NCBI GenBank assembly: GCA_037176705.1
Contig: CM073893.1
Location: 16,740,074-16,804,073, forward strand
DNA length: 64,000 bases
Direction: 5' to 3'
Source: Molossus alvarezi
Lineage: Eukaryota > Chordata > Mammalia > Chiroptera > Molossidae
Shown: positions 45,201-56,564 of the stretch, one piece after another
Layout: every line of letters begins with the position of its first letter
Numbering within the stretch: the first letter of the stretch is position 1
Program-made: the position numbers and the translations under genes
The notes under the pieces: generated by a model
Seen by the model: the letters and a program-made list of their open reading frames with translations, nothing else
Database searches by the model: none
What the model was told of the DNA's origin: nothing

Positions 45201-46095
45201 AGAAAATGTAGGCAACAAAATTTCGGACATCATACGAAGCAGAATTATCACTGATACATCACCTAAGGCAACAGAAATAAAGGAGAAAATGAACACATGG
45301 GACTACATCAAACTAAAAAGCTTCTGCACAGCAAAAGAAACAATCATCAAAATGGAAAGGCAACCCACTGTATGGGAGAACATCATTGCCAATGATGTAT
45401 CAGATAAGGGGTTAATTTCCATTATATAGAGAGTGCTCATACAACTCCACAAAAGGAAGACAAAGAACCCAATTAAAAAATGGGCAGAGGAGCTGAATAG
45501 ACACCTCTCCAAACAGGACATACAAATGGCCAAAAGACATATGAAGAAATGCTCAACATCACTAATCATCAGAGAGATGCAAATTAAAACAACAATGAGG
45601 TATCAATTCACACCTGTCAGAATGGCCGCCATCAACAAATCATCAGACAACAAGTGCTGGCGAGGGTGTGGAGAAAAGGGGACTCTAATACACTGCTGGT
45701 GGGAATGCAGACTGGTGCAGCCGCTATGGAAAACAATATGGTGCTACCTCAAAAAATTAAAAATTGAACTTCCATTTGACCCAGTGATCCCACTGCTGGG
45801 AATATACCCTAAGAAGCCTGAAACACCAATCAGGAAGAATATATGTACCCCCATGTTTATAGCAGCACTATTTACAATAGCTAAGATCTGGAAACAGCCC
45901 AAGTGTCCACCAGTAGACAAATGGATAAAAAAGCTGTGGTACATATACACAATGGAGTACTATGCAGTGGTAAGAAAGAAAGATCTCTTATCCTTTGAGA
46001 CGACATGGAGGGACCTGGAAAATATTATCCTAAGTGAAAGAAGCCAAGCAGAAAAAGACAAATACCACATGATCTCACTTATATATGGAATATAG
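42276..46095 (+). pseudogene. L1-C ORF2, few lesions
   Basis: Endonuclease-reverse transcriptase of about 1270 codons. Start at the ATG at 42276 (MAINKYISI). Endonuclease blocks: [20 protein letters not shown] (about 42699-42722) and SDHNGM (42954 on). RT: the frame 42446-43873 is open for 475 codons, and the FADD catalytic motif is intact at 44365-44376. A cysteine-rich C-terminus follows (CWRGCGEKG and HCWWEC at about 45654-45715). By comparison with L1-A and L1-B I count single-base losses at about 42450, 43813 and 44708, one extra A in the A8 run 45099-45106, and stops at 44140-44142 (Ser), 44566-44568 (Arg) and 45427-45429 (Tyr). The natural stop is at 46093-46095. Confidence 0.95.
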
Positions 46096-46254
46096 TGAAC
46101 ATAACAGTCTGAGGAATACAGTAGACCCAGACACATGGAAGTAGGGCACAGACTGACATCCCTCAGAAGAGGGGATGGCGGGGTGGGGGATGGGAAGAGA
46201 TAAACCACAGAACTTATATGCATGTATGCATGACCAATGGACATGGACAACTAA

Positions 46255-46292
46255 GCCGGTGACGGGCAGAGGTGGGGTGGGGTGGGGGGTGC
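46255..46292 (+). other. G-rich tract in L1-C 3' UTR
   Basis: GGTGGGGTGGGGTGGGGGGT provides four or more G-runs with one-base loops, a strong quadruplex pattern. G-rich 3' UTR tracts are a known feature of mammalian L1. Confidence 0.65.
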
Positions 46293-46386
46293 CAATGGGG
46301 TAAAAAGGTAAAATATCTGTAACAAAAATAAATAAATAAAACCATAAACAACCAAAAAATAAAAAAAAATAAAAAAATCAGCTTTT

Positions 46387-47924
46387 TAATAAAAGCAACT
46401 TTTAGGTTGAAAATGTTTTCTATATCATATTAATGTATTCATCTTTATACCAGTGGAGTTATAACATATAATTTTAAAACATAAATTTAAAAAATATTTT
46501 TAAATATACTTTTTAATATTTTGTGATGGGAAGAAGAAACTTATAAAGGTAAAAGTATCTAGGGCTCATGAAAATCAAAATGTCAACCTTTTGGTTTGAG
46601 GGCACCAAATTGATACAGCAGGTTATACCACACACCTAAAAAGTAAAAGAGAATTCTTGGGAACAAGCTTTTTATAACATGATAAAAATAAAGCTTGCTT
46701 ACTGAAAAGTACTGAACATTAACATGGCCAGTATTTTCTCATTTTTCTTCCAGGGAAAAGGCTCAAATACCAGACTGATTCAAGGCCAAATCTCTGGCAA
46801 CCCTGGCTCCTGGTTGGCCCCAGCATATCCAGTCACTATTCCCATGTGGCGGGGCCTAGCCTTAAACAGATGGAACCCTGGCAGACTCACCTCTGGCCAT
46901 CTGGGTCATGCTCAGAGCAACTTTATTTTACAGAGATGGGTTCCTTGGTTTCATTCTTGTACCTCAGCACCTGACACAGGGCCACTCAGTCACCACTGAG
47001 TGCACTGCCTTCACTACTCTGATAAGGAAGCTGATATACAATTACATATTATTATAGTTATAGAGTTGCTTCAGACAAATTATTTTCTCTGATGAAATTT
47101 CTGTGAGAACTGAAAGTAACATGATTTCTTCAAGGAAAAATGCACTACCTTCTCTTCCCTCCCACTTTCTTCTTTGGCACTTCTTTTTCCCTTCCATGAA
47201 GTCAGGCATCTGGAAAGAATTTTTAGGGGCATCAGAGCCAGTGGGAATATGCTCTCTGCCTTCTGGGTTAGGTCACTCCTGTTGCTTATAATTTCTCTCC
47301 TAAACCAAAGGATCAGAGTTTGACAATTTCTGCTCCTATCTTCCAGAAACAACAGATCCATTCTTCTACTTCCCCCTCATTTTTCTTCTCTTTTAAAGGA
47401 CACCAGCTCTGAGTTCCCATCCATTTTAGGCCTGTTTGGATCCTCTGAGGTGATGGCCAAAAGCAGTCCCTATACATTTGACTTTGCCAACATGCTCACA
47501 TTCTTTCCATTTCAATGTCAGTAAAGGCATTCTAATTGCCTAAGACTCCACTGTTCTTCCAAATCGTTTTATACCTTAGATGTGACCTCAAAGTTATTTA
47601 CCATTAGCCTTTTGATTACATCATGGCTTGGCAATTTGACCTTTTCTCCCACTAGTTGGAACCAAGGGCTTTGTTTTGTTCAATAAATAAATATGTAGCT
47701 TCCCTTACAGACAGGCAATAGGGAGACAGGGTGAGAGGAGGTTATGCTATGATTAATGAACTGTTAGCTTTTGAGTCCAGATAAACTGGCTAATTGAATG
47801 TACTATGGATCTGAAACCCAATGCTGAGGAGCCCACAGATGCCCTTTGGAGTTTGTACATCTGTACTTCTCATCAGAGGATGCTGTTGATATTCTTGGGA
47901 GCCAAACAACACTTCAAAATTGAG
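46387..47924. other. Unassigned, no gene
   Basis: AT-rich at 46387-46720, then mixed composition. Frames at 46724-46999 (plus) and 47080-47361 (minus) have no recognisable domain. Confidence 0.35.
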
Positions 47925-48803
47925 ACAAGGTGTATTTTACAACAAACATTTGTGAGGATGTGGAGAAATTAAAGCCCTTGTGCACTGTTGGTGGTAATGC
48001 AAAGTGATACAGCCGCTATGGAAAATAATATAGAGGTTCATAAAAAATCAAATCTAGAACTACCATTTGATCCAGCAATTACATGTATGACTATTCCCCC
48101 CAAAGAACTGCAGTCTGGACCTCAAGAAGATACCAGCACTTCTCTACAGTCTCTGCAGCACTATTTCCAACAACCAAGGTATTAAAGCAACCTAAGTGTC
48201 AATCGCCAGATGAATGGATAAAAAAAAATGTGCTACATACATACAGTAGATATCTTTTCCTCACTCAAGGATATGTTTATTAATTTTAGAGAGAGAGAGA
48301 GATTTGAGAGAGAAAAATCTATTGGGTGTCTCCCATATGCGCCCTTACCAGGGATCAACCCTACAACCCTTTGGTGTACCAGATGATACTCCAACCAACC
48401 AACTGAGACATCTTGCCAGGGCCATATAATGGATTATTATTCTGCCTTAAAAAAGAAGGAAATCTTGCAATATGTGACCATGTGGATGAATTTTGAGGAC
48501 ACTATGCTAAATGAAATAAGCCAGTTATAGAAAGATAAATGCTGCATGATTCCACTTATATGAGGTATCTATAGTATTCAAATTCATGGAGTCAAAGAGT
48601 GGAATGGTGATTACCAGACACTGCAAAGAGGGTAAATGAGGAGTTGCTGATGAAGGGGCCAGATGTTTCAATGAGCAAGATGAATATGCTCTACAGATTT
48701 GCTCTGTAACATCACACCTCTGGTCAACAACAATGTAGTGCACACTTAAACATGTGTTAATAGGGTGGGTCTCATTCTTACCATAATAAAATAAAACTTA
48801 AAA
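47925..48803 (+). mobile_element. Old L1M 3' part, split by a SINE
   Basis: Left part: TTTGTGAGGATGTGGAGAAATTAAAGCCC, GGTGGTAATGCAAAGTGATACAGCC, CCAAGGTATTAAAGCAACCTAAGTG and GATGAATGGATAAA, the ORF2 3' end of old L1. It resumes after the SINE with ATAATGGATTATTATTCTGCC, ATGTGGATGAATTTTGAGGACAC and a 3' UTR (ATGGAGTCAAAGAGTGGAATGG, then GATTACCAGACACTG) ending in AATAAAATAAAAC. Confidence 0.8.
48250..48423 (-). mobile_element. VES-type SINE inside L1M, reverse
   Basis: On plus: GATATGTTTATTAATTTTAGAGAGAGAG, ATCTATTGGGTGTCTCCCATATGCGCCC, ACCAGGGATCAACCCTACAACCCTTTGGTGTACCAGATGATACTCCAACC and GACATCTTGCCAGGGC. This is the complement of a short, older VES-type SINE like the one at 7559. Confidence 0.8.
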
Positions 48804-48811
48804 AAATAAGT

Positions 48812-49695
48812 CAAAATATAAAAGGAAGACTAACAAATCCAATTAAAAATGGGCCAAGAACCTGAATAGTCACTTCTCCAAACAGGACATACAAAGGGCC
48901 AGGAGACATATGAAAGAATGCTCAACCTCACTAATCATCAGAGATGCAAATTAAAACAACTATGCGTATCACCTCACACCTGCCAGAATGACTGCCATCA
49001 ACAAATCATCAAACAACAAGTGTTGGCAAGGGTGTGGAGAAAAGGAGACTCTAGTACACTGCTGGTGGGAATGCAGACTGGTGTACCCACTATGGAAAAA
49101 AATATGGTGTTTCCTTAAAATATTAAAAATGGGTGCCATTTGATCCAGTGATTTCACTTCTTGGAATATATCCTAAGAAGTCTGAAATACCATTCAGGAA
49201 GAATATATGCACCCCTGTGTTCATAACAGCACTATTTACAATTGCTAAGATCTGGAAACAGCCTAAGTGTCCATTAGTAGATGAGTGGATAAAAAACTGC
49301 AGGTATATATACACAATGAAACATTATGCAGCTGTAAGAAAGAAAGATCTCTTACCCTTTGAAACAACATGGAGGGACCTAGAGAGTGTTTCACTGATCA
49401 AAATAAGCCAGTCAGAGAAAGATAAGTACCCCATGATCTTACTTATTTATGGAATGTCATGAACAAAACAAGCTGATGATCAAAATAAACGCAGAGACAT
49501 GGAAGTAGAGAACAGACTGACAAACCTCAGAGGGAAGGGGGTTGGGGCGGTTGAGAAGGGATAAACCAAAGAACTTATATGCACATATGCATAACCAATG
49601 GACACAGACAATAGTTTGGGGAAAGCAGGAGGGAAGTGGGAGCGGGGAGTAGGGAAAAAAGAAGGGACATCTGTAATACATTCAACAATAAAAAA
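48812..49695 (+). mobile_element. 5'-truncated L1 3' end
   Basis: Matches L1-C from about 45450 to the end: AACAAATCCAATTAAAAATGGGCC, GGTGGGAATGCAGACTGGTG, TGGAAACAGCCTAAGTGTCC, then the 3' UTR (AACAGACTGACAAACCTC, GAACTTATATGCACATATGC) and CATCTGTAATACATTCAACAATAAA. The ORF2 end is frameshifted near 49110-49135. A separate insertion placed directly after the L1M tail. Confidence 0.88.
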
Positions 49696-50004
49696 AGTTA
49701 ATCTGCAAAGAAAAAAATAGAAATAAAAAGCTATTCACATAGAAAGTAAATCAATAAGACAAGATATATTTTGAGTACAATCTTCTCCCCAAAACATTTT
49801 AGCATATTAGGAAAGATGAGTAAGTCCAAGTGACAAATTATATAAATACCTCCCCATGCTACTGAGCTACATTGGGGAGGACGGTACCCACAACTTCAAA
49901 CTTCTCTTTCCACTGAGTGACCTCATAGGAAATTTCATGCTTTTGTTTACCAATGTATCTTGAAGATGTTTCATGTTACCACACAACGAGCTTTCTAATA
50001 TTTT
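49696..50004. other. Unassigned, no gene
   Basis: AT-rich spacer between two LINE fragments. Confidence 0.4.
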
Positions 50005-50960
50005 TTTTTAATAGATAACTTTTTAGAACAGTTTTAGACTCACAGCAAATTCAGTTGACACTATGGAGCTTTTCCATGTATCCCTACCCTCACAGCCTTC
50101 CCCACTGTCAGCATCCTGTAGAGACTGGTACGTTTTTTACAACTGACGAATCTACATTGACATGTAATTGTTACCCAAAGTTCATAATTTAAATCAGATT
50201 TCATTCTTGGTGTTGTGTACTCTACAGGTTTGGATAAAAGTGTAATGAATGGATCCACCATTATAGTATCATAGATAGTAGCTTCACTGTCATAAAAATT
50301 CTCTGTGCTCTGCCTTTTTAATCATCCCTCTTCCCTAACCCCTGGCAACCACTGATATTTTCACTATCTCTATAGTTTGTCTTTCCATATGTCATATAGT
50401 TAGAATCACTTTGTATGCAGCCATCTCAGATTGACTTCTTTCACTTAATAAAAAGCATTTGAACTCCCTCCATGTCTGTTCAAGGCTTGACAGATCATTT
50501 ATTTTTAGAACTGAATAATATTCCATTGTATGTATATACCAGGGTTTACCCATTCACCTCGAGAAGGACATCCTAATCACCTCAAAATTTTGACAATTAT
50601 AAATAAAGATCTTATAACTATCCATGTGTATGCTCTGTGCAGACAGCCTCATACTTTTTGTACAGCTATATAATTTTACATGTGAGGATAAGCCATTATT
50701 TTTGTACCAATTTTTTAATGATGAACAATTAAATTATCCCCAGTCTTTTGCTACTACAGTGTTGCAATGAATAATATTATACATATACCATTTCACATGT
50801 GTGCAAATGTATTCTTAAGGTAAATTCCTTCAAGTGAAATTTCTGGATAAAAGGTACAAGCATGATGCAGTTTTGACATATATTGCCAAACTGACTTCCT
50901 TAGAGGTTGTAAAATTACCCTCCTAACAGCAATATGTGGGAGTGCCTGTTTCCCTATGGC
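50005..50960 (-). mobile_element. Old L1M 3' part, reverse
   Basis: On plus: TTTTTAGAACAGTTTTAGACTCACAG, GGTACGTTTTTTACAACTGACGAATC, TATCATAGATAGTAGCTTCACTG, CCCTAACCCCTGGCAACCACTGA, AATAATATTCCATTGTATG, ATTTCTGGATAAAAGG and TATTGCCAAACTGACTTCC. These follow the order of the complement of an old L1 3' UTR and ORF2 end. Confidence 0.8.
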
Positions 50961-51721
50961 TTCTGTTGTTCTTTCCCAACTGAACCCCCTTCTTCATCCA
51001 TTCCTTGCCATGGCCCTTGCTGAAATTGAGACCAGTTTCCCAGTGACTCAACACAGTACCAACCACGTGCACTTCTTTTCTGTGTACTGTTGTTCTTGGT
51101 CACAAATTAAGACCTCAGAGGGCAGAAGTGTTCCTGTGAAGGTATCGTCTGTTAGTAATCTTAAAACAAATATAGGTACTGCTGTAGGGATATTTCAAGA
51201 AGACCATAGATTTAAAAGACAAAATTATTATCATATATTCACTAAGAAACTCCCAGTTATCACAGGCAGCTGACCGAGGTATGACGTGGGCTCTTCCAAT
51301 ACTTTCTGTGATGGATGGCTGGCTTCTGTGAGAAATCTGTAAATGTGGAAACATGGATAGTTTCTAAGGATACCCCTACATTGTCTTTTGGGGTGGAGCT
51401 GTTTTCTAACCAAAAGTGCCTAAAAACTTTGTGACATTTATTGAATGGTCAGTGAGTTTAAACAAGCCTGAGACTCTGTGAACGTGGGAGCAGAGCCCCC
51501 TTCCAACTCCTATTATCTGTGTTAAATTGAATATAACAGTGTGGTGTTAGGTCTGCTTTTAGATCCATGATAAGTTCTGTCTTTGAAATCTGATATCCTC
51601 ACACTAAAACTCTTCATGTAGCCAGAAAAATTGCCCAAGCAACACAGTCATGGAATGGCGGTTTCAGGCCCAGTAATCCTCCTTCCCTACTCTGACAGAG
51701 TCAGATGTATTCTTGTGTGGT
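50961..51721. other. Unassigned, no gene
   Basis: Frames at 50956-51273 (plus) and 51115-51354 (minus) overlap each other and have no recognisable domain. Confidence 0.35.
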
Positions 51722-52553
51722 AGGCAGTCTCCAAGATGACCCACAATGACCCCCATTTCTTGGTATCCCTGCCCTTGTGTAATTTCCTATGACTAGGGAT
51801 GGATTTTTGAGTTACTTGTAACAAATGATATGACAGAAGTGATGGGATGGCACTTCCAAGGTAAGGTTATAAAGGATCACAGTTCTGCCTTGGGTCACCC
51901 TTTCTCTTGCTCTTCTTTGGATCATTCATTTTGTGTTAGGCTTTACCCTATGGAGAGGCCCTTGTGTTGAGGAAATGAGAGAGGCCTCTGGCCAACAGCG
52001 AGTGTGCCACGGAGACCCTAAGTCCGATAACCCGCGAGGACCTGAGTAGTCTGGAAGGCAGAGCATTAGCTTCAGATGAGCCTGGATGTGTCTTCAGCCC
52101 TGACCAAAATCTTGACTGCAGCCTCCTGAGGGAGGCTGAGCCAGAGGCACTCAGCTAAACTGCGCTGGGATTCCTGACTCTCGGGACTTGTGAGTGAAAT
52201 GCTTTATTTATTGATTGATTTATTGATTTATTGATTTATTTATTGTTAATCCTTACTCAGTATATTTCTTGACTGATTTTTAGATAGAGTGGAAGGGAGG
52301 GAGGGAGAGAGTGAGAGAGAGAGTGAGAAAGAGAGAAACATCTCACATCAATTGGTTGCCTCCCCAACCGAAGTGGAGAGTGGGGATCAGTCCTGCAACT
52401 CAGGTTCTTGCCATTGACTGAGAATCAAACCCAAGGCCCTTTGATCTTCAGGCCAATGCTCTAACCAATGAGCCAAACCAGCCAGGGCAATGTTGTTGTT
52501 TTAAACTGCTAAGTGTGAGGGCGATTTGCTCTACAGCAATAGGTCACTAACAT
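51722..52553 (+). mobile_element. ERVL/MaLR-like LTR, split by a SINE
   Basis: TGGTAGGCAGTCTCCAAGATGACCC, TGGTATCCCTGCCCTTGTGTAATTTCC, ATATGACAGAAGTGATGGGATGGCACTTCCAAGG, CCTATGGAGAGGCCC, CTCTGGCCAACAGCGAG and CTGAGCCAGAGGCACTCAGCTAAACTG have the order of a known mammalian LTR type. After the SINE it ends GTTGTTTTAAACTGCTAAGTGTG ... CTACAGCAATAGGTCACTAACA. Family not named with certainty; no internal retroviral genes are seen. Confidence 0.6.
52202..52488 (-). mobile_element. VES-type SINE inside the LTR, reverse
   Basis: A TTTATTGATTGAT-type tail (52202-52245), AGAGTGGAAGGGAGGGAGGGAGAG, AAACATCTCACATCAATTGG, the GTGGGGATCAG module, AATCAAACCCAAGGCCC (B-box complement) and GCCAATGCTCTAACCAATGAGCCAAACCAGCCAGGGC. 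The tail is an expanded TTGATTTA repeat. Confidence 0.88.
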
Positions 52554-53039
52554 CTCGTTTCCAGAAACTGTCCCACCTTCTGGAGTGAGCATTACAGACA
52601 CCATCAGGAGATATAGAAGGTCATGAGCTGTGTGATACTTTTTAACAAATTGTGTAGTTTCTTTTTTTTTCTCTCTCAGTTCAAGAAGCAACAATAATGA
52701 CTTATTTTGGGGGATTAGGGAATCTTGAGAAGAGGAGAGGCTCTTTCTTATCCTCTTTATCCTAAGAGAATTCATAACTTTAAGAAAGAACAAATGCAAA
52801 ACCTTTTGCTACTGAGTTTCCTAGTACTATAGCAAATAAGCAGTGACTTCTTAATAAATATTTAGTGATTATCACTAAATATGATTCATAAGCCTCTTGA
52901 GGATTCCTGAATATAGTGAAAATATTTTAGTGCTACTGATTCAACCAAAAATCCACAGTAGAAAGAGATTAATGAGTCAATCAAAAAATTTTTTAAATGT
53001 ATTAGGCTGCTACATAGTATACCCCAGACTGTGGTATGA
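52554..53039. other. Unassigned, no gene
   Basis: AT-rich, no supported frame. Confidence 0.4.
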
Positions 53040-53480
53040 AGTTTATATTCTTCATTTCATTAAGTCCCCCCAATCCTACAAGGTAGATGTTATGGACTGC
53101 ATGTTTGTGTCCTCCCATAATTCATATGTTAAAACCTTAGTCCCCAGGGGAATGATACCAAGAGGTGGGGACTTTGGGAAGAAATTAGGTTATGAGGTTG
53201 AAGCCCTCATGATGGAATTAGTGCTCTTGTGAATGAGACCCAAGAGAGCTTAAAGAAGGCAGCCTGCAACCCAGGACGAGAGTTCTTGCCAGAACCTGAT
53301 CAACCACACTGGCATCCTACTCTTGAGATTCCAGCCTCCAACATTGTGAGAAATAAACTATTGTTTAAGAATACCAGTCTGTGATATTTTTGTTATAGCA
53401 ACCTAGACTAAGACATTAGGTATTATGATCGTCATCACTTTCTTTAAGACTCAAGGAAGATGCATGTTACATTACCTAAG
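53040..53480 (-). mobile_element. MIR SINE, reverse, split by an MLT1 LTR
   Basis: Left half: TTCATTTCATTAAGTCCCCCCAATCCTACAAGGTAGATG. Right half, after 53413: TTAGGTATTATGATCGTCATCACTTTCTTTAAGACTCAAGG. Joined, they give the MIR complement (catttaatcctcacaacaaccctatgaggtagg ... tattatcc). Short and old. Confidence 0.5.
53087..53413 (+). mobile_element. MLT1-type MaLR solo LTR
   Basis: TGTTATGGACTGCATGTTTGTGTCCTCCC, ATTCATATGTTAAAACCTTAGTCCCCAGG, GAGGTGGGGACTTTGGGAAG, ATTAGTGCTCTTGTGAATGAGACCC, GAGATTCCAGCCTCC, ACATTGTGAGAAATAAACTATTGTTTAAGAATACCAGTCTG and GCAACCTAGACTAAGACA: the start and end of an MLT1 LTR in order. The same LTR group occurs in reverse at 12907. Confidence 0.82.
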
Positions 53481-55417
53481 TGATGCAGATTTAATGCAAA
53501 TATATATGGGAACATGAGGTAGTGTGGAAGTTAACCCCATCAACCACACCATCATCTCTTTATCCCCAAATTTCCCAGTACTGCAATATATGGTGGTCTT
53601 TACAGTTACAATTTGCTCTGAATTCTTTGGGATGGCTACCTTAGCTCAGAGGAACTCTCTTCCCTGTATTCTTCTAGCAACTGTTAATCATCAAGGGGAG
53701 AATTTGGTTGGATCCATTTATGCCCATCTAGTATTGGTTAAATATTTGACTTTATTGGTCAAATATCTTGCCTGCCACCTCAGAGATAGTCAGCTTTCTT
53801 CATGTTCGATTCAAAAGTGGTAGCCTGTGTCCAATAAATCGTTCTTTGGTTTAATCGGCTATAACTAGACTAGGAGGCTTAGTCTCACCTAAAAAGAAAA
53901 TGGCATAAGTCATAGTGGCCTATGCTGGAAGAAACCAATTGAAATCACTTTCCTTCAAAAGGAACTATGTAAGAAAAAGCACAACAGGTTTTATGGACTT
54001 CTGCTGTAGCTCATTTAGTACAGTTACTATCCCCAGGTTGCAAGATAGTGTTTTAATACATCAACAGGTACAGTCTTTTTTGTATATTCCCAGCCAAGCC
54101 ATGACACTTCCTCATTAACCAGCTAGACATGGAGAACCTATTCCTGAGAGGGGGAGGGCACAGCTGACTCTAGAGAGAAAAGTAACACATTATTTTTAGC
54201 TTCTCAGCTTCAAAATCTGAGGTCCAGCTATGAGAAAAAAAAAGTTGGAAGATTGCATGAATGGACAGAGTGATTTTACTGCCCACTAGATACTAGATAC
54301 AAATTCCTTGGGCTTGGGCAAGAAGAAAGAGTAAACGGAAGGCAGTACTAAGGGAGTCTTATAAGGGATATGGTGCTCTCTCTTCTCCTGAAGTCAAAAC
54401 CCTCAAGGGGAAGAACAATGGAACCCTCGGTAAGTTTGAGGATATGAGTGGAGGAAACTAGCTCTTGCTTCCTGGGTAGACCCAGAGGGCAGTGAGGGTA
54501 CAAATCTTTTCCCTTCCCTTGAGTAGATAAAACAGCACAAGCCTAGACTGGGCAGCTCAGTGGGTCTGGGCAACAGGTCCTGAGACAGCTTCAGTGGTGA
54601 AGAAGAGCATCCAAGAGGGCTGTGCTGTCTCAGAAGTGAGTGGACCTGAAGGATGCTTACCATGAGGCCCAGAGGGATGCAGAATGATCTCACTGGATTT
54701 TAGACTGAGACTAGATGGAGGAACATAGCTCTTACATAAGTATATCTGCCAGTGTCTGAGAACCAATATAACTAAGGATACAGTCGCAGATGCCCCACGG
54801 ATAGATGGTAAACAAGTACCAGACACCTTTCCTGTCTGTTCTGCTTGCCCTGACAACTCAAGGCTTCCCAGAATTTTAATATAATTCCACTGAAAAGCAG
54901 GAAGCAAGTCAACAGTCAATCCTTGATTGGCTTAGAAAATCCTTAAGTGAAACACAGAGGCAAGAAATGACTGAAGTTAAGTTTCGTCTTTTAGGAAATG
55001 TAAATGCATGGGGCAGACTTTCTTTTAAGACACTTAGTAATTAAGTCTTGTGAGAGATTCTTTACCAGGAAGATATGCAGCCTCTAGGATAACGAGATGC
55101 TCTCCCTTGAAGAAAGAGAGATGGCAGAAAAAAATTATATCGGAGCATTATTGCTGCTCAACGAGAATTTGTAGAAAAAGGTCAGTTTTCTAAAATTCAA
55201 TTAACAGTGTTCATCCGCCATTTTAGGCAGAAATGACTATCCCCGGAAGGATGAGAAGTGGTAAATTGCATTTGTTCAGCAATTCTGTCACTGTTTAATT
55301 AATACCTACTTTTCAAGATATGATTTCTTTGAAACAAATTAAACCTGGCTACCATGATTACACTTGAAACTTTTAAATACTTCTTTAACATCATCAACTA
55401 GTTTTTAAATTTACAAT

Positions 55418-55418
<1 letters not shown>
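53481..55418. other. Unassigned, no gene supported
   Basis: Several frames of 60-120 codons occur on both strands (53524-53823 plus, 54403-54693 and 54557-54919 minus). None shows a domain I recognise. I considered a retroviral pol relic at 53524-53823 and could not support it. Confidence 0.35.

Positions 55419-55419
<1 letters not shown>

Positions 55420-55478
<59 letters not shown>
55420..55478. repeat. (CT)n(AT)n compound microsatellite
   Basis: About 16 CT units running directly into about 13 AT units. Highly unstable type of repeat; AT part can extrude as cruciform. Confidence 0.95.
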
Positions 55479-55484
55479 TTTAAT

Positions 55485-55690
55485 AGTTCATTGATTTGAA
55501 TTATTTTCCAAATAATGTCCACACATTGCAATTGATTAATATAGCTTTTAAGCCTCTTTTAATCTGTGCATTCTGAGTTTACCTTTTTTTCTACAGGTCA
55601 TTTGTCCTGTGAATTTCCCACAGTCTGTATTTTGCTAATTGTGGGTATTAATGCTTTTGTGGCCTTGTGTCCTCTGGGTTAGCTAGTTCT
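55485..55690 (-). mobile_element. Probable old LINE 3' UTR fragment
   Basis: TTTTCCAAATAATGTCCACACATTGCAATTGATTAATATAGC, AAGCCTCTTTTAATCTGTG and GTCATTTGTCCTGTGAATTTCCCACAGTCTGTATTTTGC resemble a common mammalian repeat that I recall as an old L1 3' region in reverse. Family and orientation are uncertain. Confidence 0.35.
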
Positions 55691-56109
55691 TCCAAAAGGA
55701 AGTACATAATATTTTATTACCTCTCTTTTGTTGAATTGGCAGCTATTTATGCTCAATACAAGGACTTGCAAAATGATAATATTCTAGTTTTTAACTTCCT
55801 TCTTCATGTATTAGCTGGAATATTCTACAGAAAAAGACTTCTCATGCAACGATCTGGATATTCAAGAGTATTGTTTATATAAGAAAGTCCAGATACGTGC
55901 TTATTTTTCAAAATAATGAATTGGTTCTCTCTAAAGGTGACCAATTGCTTATGTTTTTTGTGTTTTTAGTATTGTTACAAACTCATAGATGTATTTAATG
56001 TATGTTGATACATTGTAGTTATTATCTTGATTTATGCTCAAATTACCCTTCTTTGTCCCATAGGAGCCTATTGAAGTTAACTGCTGTGTCCTTTTTCACA
56101 CCTGTTTAG
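55691..56109. other. Unassigned, no gene
   Basis: AT-rich; the 71-codon frame at 55667-55882 has no recognisable domain. Confidence 0.4.
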
Positions 56110-56310
56110 TGAGTTTGCATGAGTCACTTAACTTCTCTAGGCTCTGCTTCCATATCTATAAAATAATAGATTGGATTTCAAAGCCAGTCTCTATCCTAAA
56201 ATTTATGATCCTATGAGCAGAAGCAAAATAAATAAATAAGTAGTCTCTTATTTCACAGGTGAAGGAAATGAGATCCAGAGTGGTTATTTGACATGACCAC
56301 TATCCCATTT
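56110..56310. mobile_element. MIR-like SINE pieces
   Basis: 56110-56215 (plus): GCATGAGTCACTTAACTTCTCTAGGCTCTGCTTCCATATCTATAAAATAATAG follows MIR. 56245-56310 (CACAGGTGAAGGAAATGAGATCCAGAGTGG) reads like the start of another MIR in reverse. Short and diverged. Confidence 0.45.
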
Positions 56311-56564
56311 TTCTGAGAAAGGGGGTTCCTGTGACAAGGGACTTTCAGTTTTTAAGAGAAGAGAGTGCTGGGGAAATAGGATGAGTTGGTCACTCTAACC
56401 TTACTAGTTTTTTGCTGGCTCCATTGCTAACTGGAAAGACAAGGCGTTCTAGGCTCATCATGTACATTTCTTACTCCAGACCTGAAATTAGCTATTTGTT
56501 TAAGAACACTTGGTTCCTTTTAGTGGAAAATGGCATTTAAAGAGCCATTCTTCTAGCTACATGT

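Larger units (their letters stand above)
40524..46372 (+). mobile_element. L1-C: youngest full-length LINE-1
   Basis: A 5.85-kb L1 starting GGGAACCGAAAAATGGCGGC, with a GC-rich 5' UTR (40524-41348), ORF1 (41349-42230), a 45-base spacer, ORF2 (42276-46095) and a 3' UTR with G-rich tracts ending in an AATAAATAAATAAA tail. Exact 14-bp target duplications flank it. It has the fewest lesions of the three L1s and serves as the reference for the others. It could still supply promoter activity; its proteins are disabled. Confidence 0.96.

Noticed and set aside
53524..53823. Possible endogenous retrovirus pol relic
   Set aside because: Only vague resemblance; no catalytic motif, no LTR pair and no neighbouring gag or env text.
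55420..55478. CRISPR-like or regulatory repeat array
   Set aside because: Plain CT/AT microsatellite without spacers.
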